Shown one piece after another: positions 49,232 to 61,737 of a stretch of 64,000 nt of DNA. Positions within the stretch are counted from its first letter, which is position 1, and every line of letters starts with the position of its first letter. The stretch covers positions 62,001 through 126,000 of the forward strand of contig VDFB02275659.1 of the NCBI GenBank assembly GCA_007258455.2, read 5' to 3'. The stretch is from Sequoia sempervirens. Lineage: Eukaryota > Streptophyta > Pinopsida > Cupressales > Cupressaceae. The notes beneath the pieces were generated by a model that saw only the letters and a program-made list of their open reading frames with translations, did no database searches and was not told where the DNA came from. The position numbers and the translations under genes were made by a program.

Positions 49232-50012
49232 AATGAGTGAACTACTAACAAGTGGAAGATCAGATGCTGCGGTTGCAACGGTTCCAATTTTGTGTTGACG
49301 ACTTTCTTGGTGCAATTTTCTTGTAGTTTTTTGCATCAACGTTCCTCATTTGATATGATGAACAAGAATATTTTTCAAGGTGGTGTCTATTGTAACAAAT
49401 TTTGGAATATCACTAGGTGCTCGAATTGACTGGTGATAGGTGTACTTTCTGGCCCGGTGCTTGTTTGCTCCTTCATTTTCTATAAGAAAGATTTCAAGGC
49501 CAGAAGTACGGGTTAGCAAGTTAGATAATTTTTGTCAAGTCTAGGTAAAGTTGCAGAGTGATTTGTAAAGTTCGATGGTTTTAGAGAAATTCAATTTAGG
49601 TTTTGAGTCATTCTGTAATAGGTTTTGAGTTCATAGAAATTTAATGTTGTATAATAGTACTAGCATTTGAGTTGAAATGAAAATTCGAGCTCATGTCTCT
49701 CCATTGTACATGCATATCTGAACTTTGAATGAAATAACCAAGGGTTTTTTTATCCATCTCACTGTTGTGGTGTGTATGATTCTATTTTAGCTTTAATTCA
49801 AGGAATTAAATAAAATGCTTGAATAGGATTATAGGCGGATATGTGCTGTATAAGGATTTCATAAGTAGTCCTGGGTTAGAATGCATACTGATGAAATTAT
49901 AATGCAATATTGTTAGGGATCTTATATGTGATGTATTAAATCTATTACAAACCTCTAGATGCTTATGAATTTGACTCCTTCAATGGATATATGACACTAA
50001 TCTAAGTTGTAA

Positions 50013-50689
50013 TTATTAATGTAGTTTAGTATTTGTTTGTCTTTGCCTAGAGCTTGCCACAAATTTCAAATCATTGAATATCTTATACAATGGATTGTGT
50101 TTAGTTATCTCATACTCCAAATAGTTGATATTATATATGAACAACCAATTCTAGTTGATATTATCTTATCGTGTTGAGCTATTAAGTGAGATCATCTGTT
50201 ATTGTTAATGTTGTTTATAATAATGGTGCAGAGGTTGTAAACACATTAAGGGATCACCCTCTCGGGTCTTGTAGAGCCCAAAGTGTAGGAGGCTTTTAAA
50301 GTCCTCATCAGTTGGTCTAGGTCTTTCGAGCTGACTTTGATTGGAATTGGAAATTCCATAGGTAGATTAGAAGAGAAACCTAGTTACATTATAAAAAGAA
50401 CCAACATACACGTCAACCAATGAACAACCACCTCTACAACTGAATTTTTAATCTTTTATGATCACATGAAACATAAAACACACTAATTTCAAGGTTGTTA
50501 ACATCACTATTGAAATGTTTTAATTTTTGACCATTCAAACATTAAAAAGTACATCATTAAATTAATTATGTAATGGCATAAAAATTAAAAACATCATGAA
50601 TTAATTATGTAACCACAAGTAAAATATAATTCTATCAAGAAATTAATATTAAACAAATAATATAATAGAATAACTTATACATTTCAATG
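50013..50689. other. Spacer between unit B and the CACTA transposase gene
   Basis: No gene seen. It probably contains the right border of the nested DNA and the 3' flank of the TNP2 gene. Confidence 0.4.
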
Positions 50690-53600
50690 TCATTGATCTT
50701 CTTCATCCAACTCTTTGTTTGTATCATCCGATCTAGATTCAACATTGTAAGGATTGGTCATATAATCATCATCATCATCGATATCAGTTTCGATAATGTC
50801 ATCATCCACATGGATATCATCTTCATGAACATTAACTCTTACATCATCATGATCTAGTTCCTCCTCTTTGACATCTACGTTAGGGATATCATCAACTAAC
50901 TGTTGATCTTGATAATCATCTAAATCATCTTCTAGTTCTTCGGTATCTTCTTCTTTCACCACATTATACTTTACCGGCCTTCCTCTTGGATCATGTTTAA
51001 CAACAAATGACCAACCCGGTTTACTTGGAACCTCTAAGTAAAATACCTGCTCACATTAGCTTGGAAGAACATAGGGCTCATTTCCAGCTCACTCGATCAA
51101 CCTTGTATTAACCATGGTAAAACCATTATCATGTTTAATAACAGTTCTCTCAGGATCATTTTCATTCAATTGTAGCCTATACCATAGGATGACAAACATA
51201 ATTAATCTAAAGGACTTAAAGTTACACTCAAGTATATCATCCAAAATCCCATAGTATTGATTTTCTGAGACTTCTAGATGTATGTCGCTTCTAGATGAAA
51301 CATTAGTCACCTGAAAGATTGCAGTTATACCATAATCACAAGTTTTCTTCATGTCATCTAATATTTTTATTCAAAATTTATGACCATTGCACCACACAGC
51401 CTTGTGGTGTTTCACCTGCAATATGCCAAACATGTAAAAATTATTGCAATATCGTCAGTTGATAAACATATTTATTCTTGGCCGAATGTATGCAAAGAAA
51501 ACAATCTCAACATATATATACATCAATATACTTGAAAATAATTAAATAATATGGGTGATTAATATATTTATATGTACCTGTTTATCTCTTAAACCATATG
51601 CTAAATCAATTTCCCTTTGTGTAACATTAGAATCTCCATTATGATGAACTTCTTTAACCAATGAAGCCACACCTTCCCATGTTAATGTGTGACCAGATTG
51701 GTGACATCATTCAATCCATACTGTCATCCAATTAAGATTGTTGGTGATGTACAGATGTAGTGCATCCCACTCTCGACCAGTTGTACCAAAAAAAAATGAA
51801 ATTGATGAATGATGTATAATTAGTTAAATACCACAATATACGACCTTAATTTATAATTGATGTATATTGAAGATTAAAAATTAAATAAGTACAATTTACA
51901 TAAAAACCATATGTAAAATGTATTCCAATTAATCTCCATGACCATCTTATAATTACCTCTCATTTTCCTCAATCTACCTTTCGCCAACATGTACTCCCCT
52001 TCAAATTTGTTAATGGAGTTGGGATCCCAAATGCGATCTACATAGATCTTTGCTGTAAATTTAGAAAGATATTCACTAATATACACCATGGTATGGTATA
52101 CCATATATCCCTCTACCATAGAACCCTTAGGATGTGCTCTTTGTCTAACCAAAGCCTTCAAAAATTTCAAGATCCTCTCAACCATCCACATTGACCTTGT
52201 GTGTACAGGTCCACACAATTCAATCTCCTCAACTTGGTGTATGAGGTAGTATTCTTGTGCATTGAAAAATGTTGAAGGTAGACACTTTTGCATTTCACAC
52301 ATTAGATGAATAATTTTTCTCTTCCAATAGTTTATATCTTCTTTATGAATTTTTTAGATGATAGCCATCTACAAGTGATTCAAGGGGCAAATATATTAAC
52401 GAGATTTAACAAAAATATATAGTATATTACATAACAAGTAAAATAAATGGCAATTATAAGATGTATGCAGTGAATTAAATAAATCTCGCTATTTACCTCA
52501 TGTATTTTCCAAGATCATATATAACTTGCTTGACATTGTTGTCAAAGTTGTCTGGGAGAGATAGAGGTAAAACGTATTGCAACAGTTATAAAATGATCTT
52601 TTCATTATTTTTCCAAAAGTAGTAAACACAATACACTGAAAAGTACATGCATTATACAAGTGTATATAATATACTAGAATAATTACCTTAATGAAGGTAT
52701 GCCAATCATGCATTTTCATCTCTGACCCAAATTCACCTTTTCTTTGTTATTATATTGTTTATGTTCGTAACAAATCCTGTGGGAAATCAAATTTTTCGTA
52801 TGACTTATTTTATAGCATTGCTTTGTGCTCTGTTAATAACCAAGGAAGGGCACTTATATTAATTTGGTCTCCATCGCTCTTTAATTGAATGACATTTTTC
52901 ATTGCATGATTGGCTTGCTAAATGTCACTACAAATTTTGATAATTTTTTCTTTGTCATGCCTTTCATCTAATATTTTCCATAACATTTCTGTTATATTCT
53001 TTCCGATGCGCAATGTATCAAACAAATGCATAATTTGTAGCTGCTCATAGTAGGGCAAGCTACTAAATTATCTGGGACAACTTTTCAGTCCCTATGGAAG
53101 CCAACCATCAATGCCTTGATGACCTTCATGAAGCATATAAGTTAAAAAAATTAACAACGACAATCATTGTCAATTACAACATGAGTAAACACAACACAAT
53201 ATAAAAATATAAATTCAAAACATATCATATATGATAGATAAAAAATTTGATCCGATGTATAACCTTGACGATTAATTGTATTATATTCCAACTTCCATAG
53301 GCGAGGTGACATTCTTGTGGTTTTGATGTAGTCTCCTCTTTCCCATTGAAAATATGTTTTTCAATAGTTCGATACTTATGATTTCTATGGAGGAAGTGCC
53401 TATACTCATCAAACACCTGCTTTCCTAAACTTATTGAATGACGAGATTTCATCTTTGGACCACAAATTGGACATGAAAATTTTTCTTTTGTTTGAAGACT
53501 TGCAAGATGATATATAATTGGATTAAATATGTCAATTTTTTAAAATATATATAATGAAAAAATTATTTTTAAAACATTCCTGATATCTACTTCATCAAAT

Positions 53601-55364
53601 TAAATATTGTTAAAGTGTAGTTGAATGTTATAACATACCACAAAAATGTGTTAGCCCTGGGGCATCATGAATTTTCCATACAAGTATTGTATGGAATTGA
53701 AATTGTCTGTCTTATTGGTATAGAGACGTCATACATAGTGACACCATTCCATAACTTTAGTAACTTATCGATAAGAGACTCGATACATACATTCATATCT
53801 TTAACTTGGTACTTACCTAGTTGAATGAACATAAACATTACATAATTATTATAACCATTTTACTGCAATATATATAAATTAATGTACATGACTATAGAAT
53901 GAAAAAAATATAAGTCATTATGCAAAAAATAAGACAAATGAGATGCTACTAAGTTAAAGAAAATTGATGTAAACAAATACTTGGAACAATCATTGGCAAC
54001 ATTATGTGCTCTCTCTTTATTGACATCCATGGAGGAATGTTATTGTTGATAACAAAAATAGGTCACATTGAGTAAATATATCTCAGCTCTCTAAATGGAT
54101 TGACACTGTCCGCTCCCAATGAAAGCCTAAGATTACGAGATTCTTCTTTAAAGTGTGGCCATTTTTCCTCCATGTCTCTAAATGCAGAACCATCCGTAGG
54201 CATTCAAAAAATGTCATTTCCACTTTTATTCCATGCATGGTAATCCATAAATTGTGCTAAGATTTTGCACCTAAATAATCATTGTATACATGGAATAATG
54301 GGAGTATAACAAAGAAACTTGTGAGACACCTTTTTTGTTAGTTGATATGTTCATTATCTACTGATATGACATTCCATACATTCTGTTGCAAATTCCTATT
54401 TTTTATGATATATAATATGATCATTGGGACATGCATCTATTGCTTGATAATCCATTTTGATATCTTTCATAATGGCACATAAAGCTCGGTATGAGCGAGG
54501 TAAAATATTTGATGGTGGTAACAAAAATTCACCAATCAATCTACAACAAAAAATAATTTGTTCATATAAAGAAATATTAATGGTACATATTTCATCCTTT
54601 ATTTACTAGTGATGAACTAACAACAATTAAAATAGATGAAAAAAGATGACATATATGACATACCTTAACATCCATGAGATTGCTATGTTTGATAAACCAT
54701 TCATAACCTTCAAGTTCAACAACAAAAATACAACAAAGAGAAGATTTGTTTCAGAGCCTTCATAAAAGGGCTTGTATGCCTTCTCAAGTATAAGTAAATT
54801 ATGAACATCATCAAAGTCATCTTAATCATCATGGTCAGCTCTGCCACTAAATGTGTCATGGATTAATGTATTCATACCATCATCTTCAACTGTGTTTTCT
54901 GGTGCATGATCATCTTCTTCCATAGGATCATTAAATTCATCTTCGATATTCACAACTCTATGTTCGTCCGCTTGCAAAACCACATTCTCTGGGCTATGAT
55001 AATCTATATCATCTACCCTAGCAAACCCAACCTTTATAATAATGATTGACAAAAATAAACCATGATCATGATCAAGTGATTATATATATATATAAAATGT
55101 TAAAACAATATAAACATTTACAAATTCAATCAATATAAACACATATAATGAACAACTTACCAATGGACGATAATCATACCCCCCTTCAACGTGACCATGT
55201 TGCCTACAATGTTTCTCAACTGTTGTGATTAAAAGTCATCTCGTCTTTAAATCCTTGAAATTATTGCAAGGACAATAACATTTCCCATCACCCTTTCTTT
55301 TCAATCTAGCCCACAATCTATCAAGTGTCTCTTCATTTTGTTTTGGACTAATATTATATGACAT
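50690..55364 (-). pseudogene. TNP2-type CACTA transposase gene, multi-exon, broken
   Basis: The start ATG is at 55,364. Exon 1 (to 55,161, with a GT donor) is the transposase-associated zinc-binding domain (CYCPC, then HCRQHGH). Later blocks follow the TNP2 order: YKPFYEGSE and LNLKVMNGLSN near 54,750; IDACPNDHIIYHK near 54,430; the DDE core region DGSAFRDMEEKWPHF, LSLGADSVNPF and NNNIPPWMSIK near 54,190-54,000; FSCPICGP and HIFNGKEE near 53,470-53,340; YEQLQIMHLFDTLRIGKNI near 53,040; the DUF4218 block ELCGPVHTRSMWMVER and HPKGSMVEGYM near 52,230-52,080; the DUF4216 block NQYYGILDDI, NDPERTVI and EQVFYLEVPSKPGWSFVVK near 51,270-50,990; and an acidic Asp-rich tail to 50,690. It would act in the nucleus to cut the element's ends. 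Several in-frame stops, including one in exon 1, disable it. Confidence 0.88.
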
Positions 55365-57880
55365 GATTTTTCTTTACCAAGCTTGACTATTTAGATCTTC
55401 AAAAAATATCAAACTTACACTCCAATAATTTTTATTCATAGACAGGTAACATAATCTAATAATTCTGATATTTTACACTAAAATTTTTTGGCATGCAACC
55501 ACCCCTGCAAAAGAGAAGATAGTCTGAAGTTAATGACCCCAAAAAACACTTTAAAATGCTAATTCCAAAACTTATTAAATTCTGATTTTACTATGATTTT
55601 CAATCGTTAAGACTCCTAAAATTAGAATATTGAACTTGATCACAAACTTCCTACAATAATGGAGGTAGCGAGCTAGTAAGAGCAAGTGACCCATTCCTAA
55701 GGAGCAACAAGTTAGAATCATCATTGCTAATGTCAATACAGATTTATCCTTTTAGTTAAAGATGCAATGTGTCAATTCTTATGACGACCTTATCCCTAGG
55801 GCCCTCAACATTGAGAGAGCCCTAATAAAAAACAATAGAAGCATTGGTAAGAGCATGATTAGGGTACAAACCCTAGGCCTCTGTAAAAATATAAACAATA
55901 ACTATAGTGGATTAGTGAGGTTGCAATACTAGAAAGATTGAGACACTGTAGGTAATAACAAAATCTTGCAATCTAAAGATTGTAGCTAATAACAAGCACA
56001 CTATGTAGCTTAGTGACATTTGTAAATGCAATCTACGGTAAGAAGAATGACAATCACTTGAGATGTGACAGTCAAACAGAGGCTGAGTAGTGACAAGATA
56101 GTAAAGCTCAAACCTTGCATAGTAAAGTGGAGATTTTAACAGTGAGTTTCCTTACCCCCTTACTGACCTTAAGGGTTTTTCAAATACTTTTGGTAGTGTT
56201 AGACAAGGCAAATGCAATCAAGGAATGATTGTCCAAATGAAGTAACAGTGGTAATCATAGGTTCAATGTTTCTTCTTAGTCATAATGTATAATGGAGGTA
56301 GTGGATTGCATATTTGAGCAGTATTTTGAGACTCATCAAAGATGAGAGAATAGTGAATAATACCTTGTGGACTGTGAAGTAGTGTCAATAAGGTTGAAGG
56401 ATCTTAAGAACTACAATACCATGATACAATGAGTCCCCTATAGTAAGTAGGCAGTCTATAGGGCATAGTTTTATTTTATAGAAGGATGCTTATGAAAGGA
56501 ATCTTCAAGTGATAGTGAGTGAGCTGTTTGTGATTGCAGCTGAGGGTGTAATATCCAGTCTTAAAGGAAGTTAGCAAAGTAGTAAATGTGCAAGAAAATT
56601 GAATCGTACACAACAAATATTTCACAATGTTATCTTCCATAATGCCTTGAGTTTGAAGACAAAAATCTCATTGTATCTTCATGATGAAAGTGGTGACCTT
56701 AATGGTCAATCACTGGAACCATGATTTTAAAACATGCTATTATGCTTATGGAGGCAACATTTTAAGCAAGGCAATGAGTGGTGGTTTGGAACAATAGTAG
56801 GTATGAAGGACTTGCTTTATATGCATACTATGCAATCTAGCTTAAGACAACGTTCTTATTAGAAGAGATTGAAGGTGGATTATGGAACTCAAGGGTTACC
56901 ATGAAAAGGATTAAAGCAAAGACTTAGATCTATTTAAAAGCCACAATCATGAAGATATTAAAGATGTCACATGCAAAACCCTAGTAGCTGGAGTAATAAA
57001 TACAGTGCCAAAGAGGATAGTGTGCTGGGGTAGATTTAGGAGATCTCCACATTATCTAATTACAGGGAAATACATCATTTATTTATTTTTTTAATTAAAA
57101 GAAATCATTGTAAACCGTATATAGGATACATTGATGCTTCAAAAGCCTCTAAAGGAATTTGAGATTATGCAAATATATGTCAAGTAACATTCATAAGGTT
57201 TAGAAAATCTTGATCACTCTCTAGAATAGCCCATTAAACATGGGTTGTGCTTGAATGCACTACATAATTGATATAACACAACCACGCTGCATATCAATCA
57301 GAGTTATAGGCTCTTTATTGCAGCAAGAGGTAATCACTTTTTGATCATGCTATAATTACATCCTAACCTGTTAAACTTGAGACAACTTGAATGCACCCAA
57401 TGATGATTGACACCTACATTATACAACTTGAATTAACTACATTATATGAGTGCCCCCATTTCTATCACAAGATAGCCACATTAAACTTGGGTCACACATG
57501 AATGCATCCTGTATTTGTTATAGCACAACTGTGCCACATGACCAATAGAGTTATGGATCACATAATTACAGTCACAAGAATTTGTTCCTTGGTTGTGATC
57601 TTATGGTGATTTCACACAACAAAATCTGGACATGAAATTCTCAAAACCCTTAACCTCTAAAAATGAAATATGATGAGATGTTGCTTTAAAATATGATTTT
57701 CAAACCTGGAACTACAAATCTAACTTCACAACTGAATTTTGCAAAAAGAAAAATGACTACCCTCAACCTGGCGATATCTTCTTGAATTTTTTCTAATTTT
57801 TCCCAAGAAAATTGTCCTTAGTTCTCCACAAACTCTCTCAAGTAGATTAAAACACTGTAGCAATAAATTAGGTGAGAACT
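55365..57880. other. CACTA 5' non-coding region
   Basis: About 2.5 kb upstream of the TNP2 start on the minus strand, with no coding region seen. It should hold the transposase promoter, but I see no clear TATA box at an obvious distance. Confidence 0.5.
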
Positions 57881-57889
57881 CCCTTTTCT

Positions 57890-58108
57890 TTATGTCGGCC
57901 ACGATTTGATTTTTTTCTATTTTTCATGTTTGTTGAAAATTCGATGAAAATGATAGTTGACATTTTGACGAACCCCAAGATCATCAAAATTTTGACGAAC
58001 GTTGGGGATAAACTTTCAAAAAATTGAAAATTACACATCAAAATTTACAAGCACTCGATGAACATTGAATTTAACATATTTCGTCAGATAGTTTTGTCAG
58101 ATTTTGCA
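57890..58108 (-). repeat. CACTA subterminal repeats, right end
   Basis: Short inverted and direct motifs (GACGAA, TCGATGAA, TTTCGTCAGA, TTTTGTCAGA) crowd the last 220 bases and resemble the TCGACGAAAT/GTCAGACC motifs at the other end. They are probable binding sites of the element's own proteins. Confidence 0.55.
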
Positions 58109-58124
58109 GTCAAATGTATTAGTG

Positions 58125-58127
58125 AGT
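58125..58127. repeat. Target site duplication (right), AGT
   Basis: AGT directly follows TAGTG (58,120-58,124) and matches AGT at 19,692-19,694. Confidence 0.8.
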
Positions 58128-60030
58128 GCTTGATTGATTTGTTCATGGAACTCATCACCCTTATATTCTTGCAACACTTGACCCTTGAAGTCAGTTTGGA
58201 TGGATATCATTGAGGAGATATGTCTCCTACAACTTAAAGCATCGATAACCTGATTCTCTTTCCCCTTGATATAACTGATGTTGAAATCATATTTATATAT
58301 CAACTCTAACCACCTTTTCCTTGCATTAAGATTAGGTTGGGTAAACAGATACTTAAGACCATGGTGATCGATCTTGAGTTCGAATGGTTTTCCCAACAAA
58401 TATTGTCTCCACATATATAAAGCACAAACCACTGCTACTAACTCTAAATCACGCGAAGCATAATTTTGTTCATAGGGTTTCAACTTCCTAAACTCATAGG
58501 CCATGTGACTTTCCACTCTTACATTAATACTCCACCCATTCCTTCTCCAAATGCATTTGTGATAACCACAAAGTTACCATTTGGATCTAGTACCTTTAGT
58601 ATTGGTGTTGTGGTAAACCTTTCTTTGAGTTGGTCAAATGCTGCTTGTCACTTCTCAGACCACTCAAACTTATTTCCCTTTCTTTGCAATGACGTGATTT
58701 GAAAAGCTATACTTGAAAATTTCTCTACAAAATTATGATAATACCTAGCCAATCCCATAAAAATTCTAACTTCTAGCACATTCTTATGCACTAGCCATTC
58801 TAGTACCGCTTTAATATTAGCTAGATCAACCAAAATCCCTTTAGCTGAAATTATGTGACCCAAATACTATACTATGTTTTGGAATAAGGTACACTTAGAG
58901 ATTTTCCCATATAACTTATGCTCTTTCAATCTTTTAAGAACAATCTCTAGATGCTTGAGATGTCCCACTTCATTCTTAGAGTAGATTAATATGTCATCCA
59001 AGAAGACTAACACAAATTCATCCAGACAATCAATAAATACATTGTTCATTAGGTTCATGAATTTTGCTGGTGCATGTCAACCCAAAAGGTAGGAATGTGA
59101 ACTCATAATGTTCGTATCTAGTTCTAAAAGTAGTTTTGAAAATATCTTCATCCTTGATACTAAGTTGATGATACCCAAAATATAGATCAATCTTCAAAAA
59201 TACTATGGCTCCTTGCATTTGATCAAAAAGATCGTCAATGCATGGAAATGGATACTTATTCTTTATCGTTGCTTTGTTAAGAAACTAATAATCAATACAT
59301 AAGTGCAATGTACCATCCTTCTTCTTTACAAAGATAACTAGCACTCCCTAGGGTGAAACTTTGGGTCTTATCAAGCCTTTAGATAACAATTCTTCTAGTT
59401 GGAATTTAACTCCATTAATTTAGTTGTGGTCATCTTATAAGGTACTTCCGATATAGGTTCTAACCCTGGTACTATATCAATAGAGAAATCAAATATCCTC
59501 TTAGGGGATAATCCAGGTAATTCTTCTAGAAATACATCCTCAATTTTTTATAAACTAGGATATCTCTCCATATCTAATTTTCTAGATTCAAATACTTCAC
59601 CCTCTTTGACATCTTGAAAGTCTTGAGGTCCATAATATACTATATCATCTTGAGAGATGAATTCATTACATTCCTTAAGCTTCTCCACTTTTACTACAAA
59701 GAGTTGACAACCTCTCTTCTTTGATCTATGCATTTGCACAACAAATATCTGATGTAACTTAACCTCTCTAGGCATTCCTTGCATTGACACCCAATTACCT
59801 AGATCATCTAAACATTCTACTATTTTCGCATGACAATCTACCTTGGCTCTGTGTCTTTATAACCCTTTCATCCCTAATATGACATCATAAGAACCTAAGG
59901 GAGCTATGTATAGATTCACTTCCATTGAGAAACTTGGAAATTCAACTTTTGCTTCGAAAGACATTAACTTACCTCAACTCTTATTTGGTTACCATATTCT
60001 ACAACCCAAGATTGTTCCTGTGTGATAAAA
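58128..60030 (-). pseudogene. Protease-RT-RNase H part of a chromovirus-like gypsy element (upstream half)
   Basis: Read leftwards from about 60,030: a protease end (SWVVEYGN, then LYIAPLGSYDVILGMKGL); RT with [19 protein letters not shown] and an intact VFLDDILIYS catalytic box near 58,990; the RT thumb (GHIISAKGI, GLARYYHNFV); and RNase H with YASRDLELVAVVCAL and ELKIDHHGLKYLFTQPNLNARKRWLELI. The frame ends at the CACTA border, and integrase follows 38 kb away at 19,691. The FLDD box and RNase H style suggest a chromovirus. Gag and the 5' end are missing, since unrelated AT-rich DNA starts near 60,030. Several stops and frameshifts break it. Confidence 0.85.
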
Positions 60031-61251
60031 AATAATATGCATAATGAATTAAAATAAATACTATTCAAGCACACCAATAAGACATTGTATCAAAACATAA
60101 CATAAAAAGTAAATAAATGCAAACTCAGTATTTTGCTTCAATTGTCGTCCTATTGTCCTCTATCTTCAGTGTTTTTGTTGATTCCAGCTTTTGCTCTTAG
60201 ATTTGTAGGCTAGGCTCAACAAAATGTCTTCCTAAAGAACGAGATTTTAAATGTGATGCATGATGCAAGATTAATCTATGATATGAAATTGAACTAATAT
60301 GCTTGAAGTAAACATGATGCTATGATATGAGAATACTAAATGAATTAAATGCATGAACTCTAATTAATTTCCTATTACCAATGCTTGGATTCACACAGGT
60401 ATTTATAGAGTTTTTCGAATGATTTTGATTGGCTGTCTTGATTAACGGTTGTGATAATTCCTGACAGATCGAATGGTTGAAGAAGGATGAAACTGAAGAG
60501 AAAATAGAAGAAAACTTGAAAACAAGATTTTTCTATTTTTATGAAAGAGGAAAAGATAAGAAGATAAGAAATCATCTTTCTTTAAAAGAATAAAAGAAAG
60601 ATTTAAAAGCTGATAAATAATGAATTAAAAATTCAATTATTTATTTGTGGAGGAGATTCAACTTTTTCTTAATTAAATGAAATATTTAATTAAGCTTTTA
60701 AAAGCAGAAGAAAGTTTGTGATAAGAAGACAACTTTAATTAGGTTTTTTTGAAGAAAGCAGAAGATCTCATATTTAAATAAAATATCTAATTATGATATG
60801 AGAAGAAAACAGAAGATAATAAAATATCTAGTTGTGATTTAGAAAGAAAGCAAAAGATATTTAATTAAATAAGGTTTATTTAATTAAACCACTTTTATGA
60901 AATTAATTAAATGAAATATTTAATTAATTAGAAGAAGAATTAAAAATAGAAGAAAGAGAAATATTTAAACTTAATTAAATCAAAAGATTTAATTTAAATT
61001 CAAACAATAATAATTAATTTAAATAAATAAAATGTATTTATTTAATTAATTAAGTGGACGTATGAAAATAATTAAATAAAATAAATTTATTTAATCATGA
61101 AGAAAGAATAAGATGAATGAACAATACAATTAAATTAATTAAATTTAATCATATGTAGAGGACTTTTAGATAAATTAATTAAATAATAAATATTTAATTA
61201 ATTGTCAGGATTATAGACATGACCATTTTTATGTGTATACATTTTGCCCCT

Positions 61252-61286
61252 CTTTGAAGTGATGTGTGAAACACATTGCTTCAAAG
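61252..61286. other. Near-perfect hairpin
   Basis: CTTTGAAG (61,252-61,259) pairs with CTTCAAAG (61,279-61,286), and the stem extends inwards through TGATGTGT and ACACATTG with two mismatches. The loop is about two bases. Confidence 0.7.
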
Positions 61287-61343
61287 AAAATAATTTTTTT
61301 TGCCCTTGATATGTTTCTGATTTTTTATGTCGATGATGCCCCC

Positions 61344-61406
61344 TCGGGAGGTAAATCACGGAAGATGATATCGAGAATGATAGGGAAACAGTGATTTAGC
61401 TCCCGA
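61344..61406. other. Hairpin with a 16-bp stem
   Basis: TCGGGAGGTAAATCAC (61,344-61,359) pairs with GTGATTTAGCTCCCGA (61,391-61,406) with one mismatch, around a 31-base loop. It lies just before TGTGATGGCCCGG (61,418), a plausible LTR start. Confidence 0.75.
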
Positions 61407-61417
61407 TAGATGATGTT

Positions 61418-61737
61418 TGTGATGGCCCGGTGAAAAATAATATGAAAAGAATAAAAAATGTTATTAACTCCCACCCTAAAAGACCCTTATAAGGTAAAAG
61501 GGGTAAAATGAAGTGTCATTTTCACCCTGCTGCTACAGTAAAAAGTGAGCTCTGATAGTGACTTGGCGAGATGGAGATCCCATTGCACAGGCATAGATTC
61601 GAGTGAGCGCACCGATACCAGAGACCAGTTACGTATGGACCACCGGTGAGTGATTCCAACCGTTTATGTTTTCGAATTTTGCATTTTGGATCGATTTTAC
61701 AAATGTTTTGGATCGGATTTAGTTTTTTTCACACAGT
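61418..61737 (+). other. Possible element start upstream of the TAGCGCAT array
   Basis: TGTGATGGCCCGGTG at 61,418 resembles the TG start of a plant gypsy LTR. The following 300 bases have a balanced composition unlike the AT-rich DNA to the left. No gene is supported, and no matching downstream LTR is in the window. Confidence 0.3.

Larger units (their letters stand above)
44505..50012 (+). repeat. Unknown single-gene repeat unit, copy B (about 5.5 kb)
   Basis: This copy is collinear with copy A through the 5' non-coding part, the long gene and the 3' non-coding part. The similarity ends near ATATGACACTAATCTAAG at about 50,010. Copy A's first 0.8 kb (25,673 to about 25,930) is missing here. 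About 80 bases near the end of gene A (30,470-30,540) are absent from B. The two copies are in the same orientation, about 19 kb apart start to start. Confidence 0.7.
19695..58124 (-). mobile_element. CACTA (En/Spm-type) DNA transposon with nested DNA, about 38.4 kb
   Basis: The plus strand starts CACTACTGAATTTGAC at 19,695. The minus strand starts CACTAATACATTTGAC at 58,124. These agree at 13 of 16 positions, begin with CACTA and are flanked by identical AGT triplets. Both ends carry subterminal repeats with TCGACGAAAT-like motifs. Inside are a TNP2 transposase gene and a second gene, both on the minus strand, in the usual order for this superfamily. If the roughly 25 kb between these genes is left out, the length is about 13 kb, normal for an autonomous plant CACTA. 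The element splits the RNase H-integrase linker of a gypsy element, and reading across without it keeps the gypsy frame. The transposase carries stops, so this copy is not autonomous. Confidence 0.88.
60031..61417 (-). other. AT-rich, LTR-like sequence with a minus-strand TATA box
   Basis: TATAAATA reads on the minus strand at 60,407-60,400 (context CTCTATAAATACC). The upstream 800 bases (60,540-61,200) are very AT-rich with many TTTAATTAAAT-type repeats. This could be an LTR in minus orientation that truncates the chromovirus element, but no partner LTR or primer site is visible. Confidence 0.3.
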
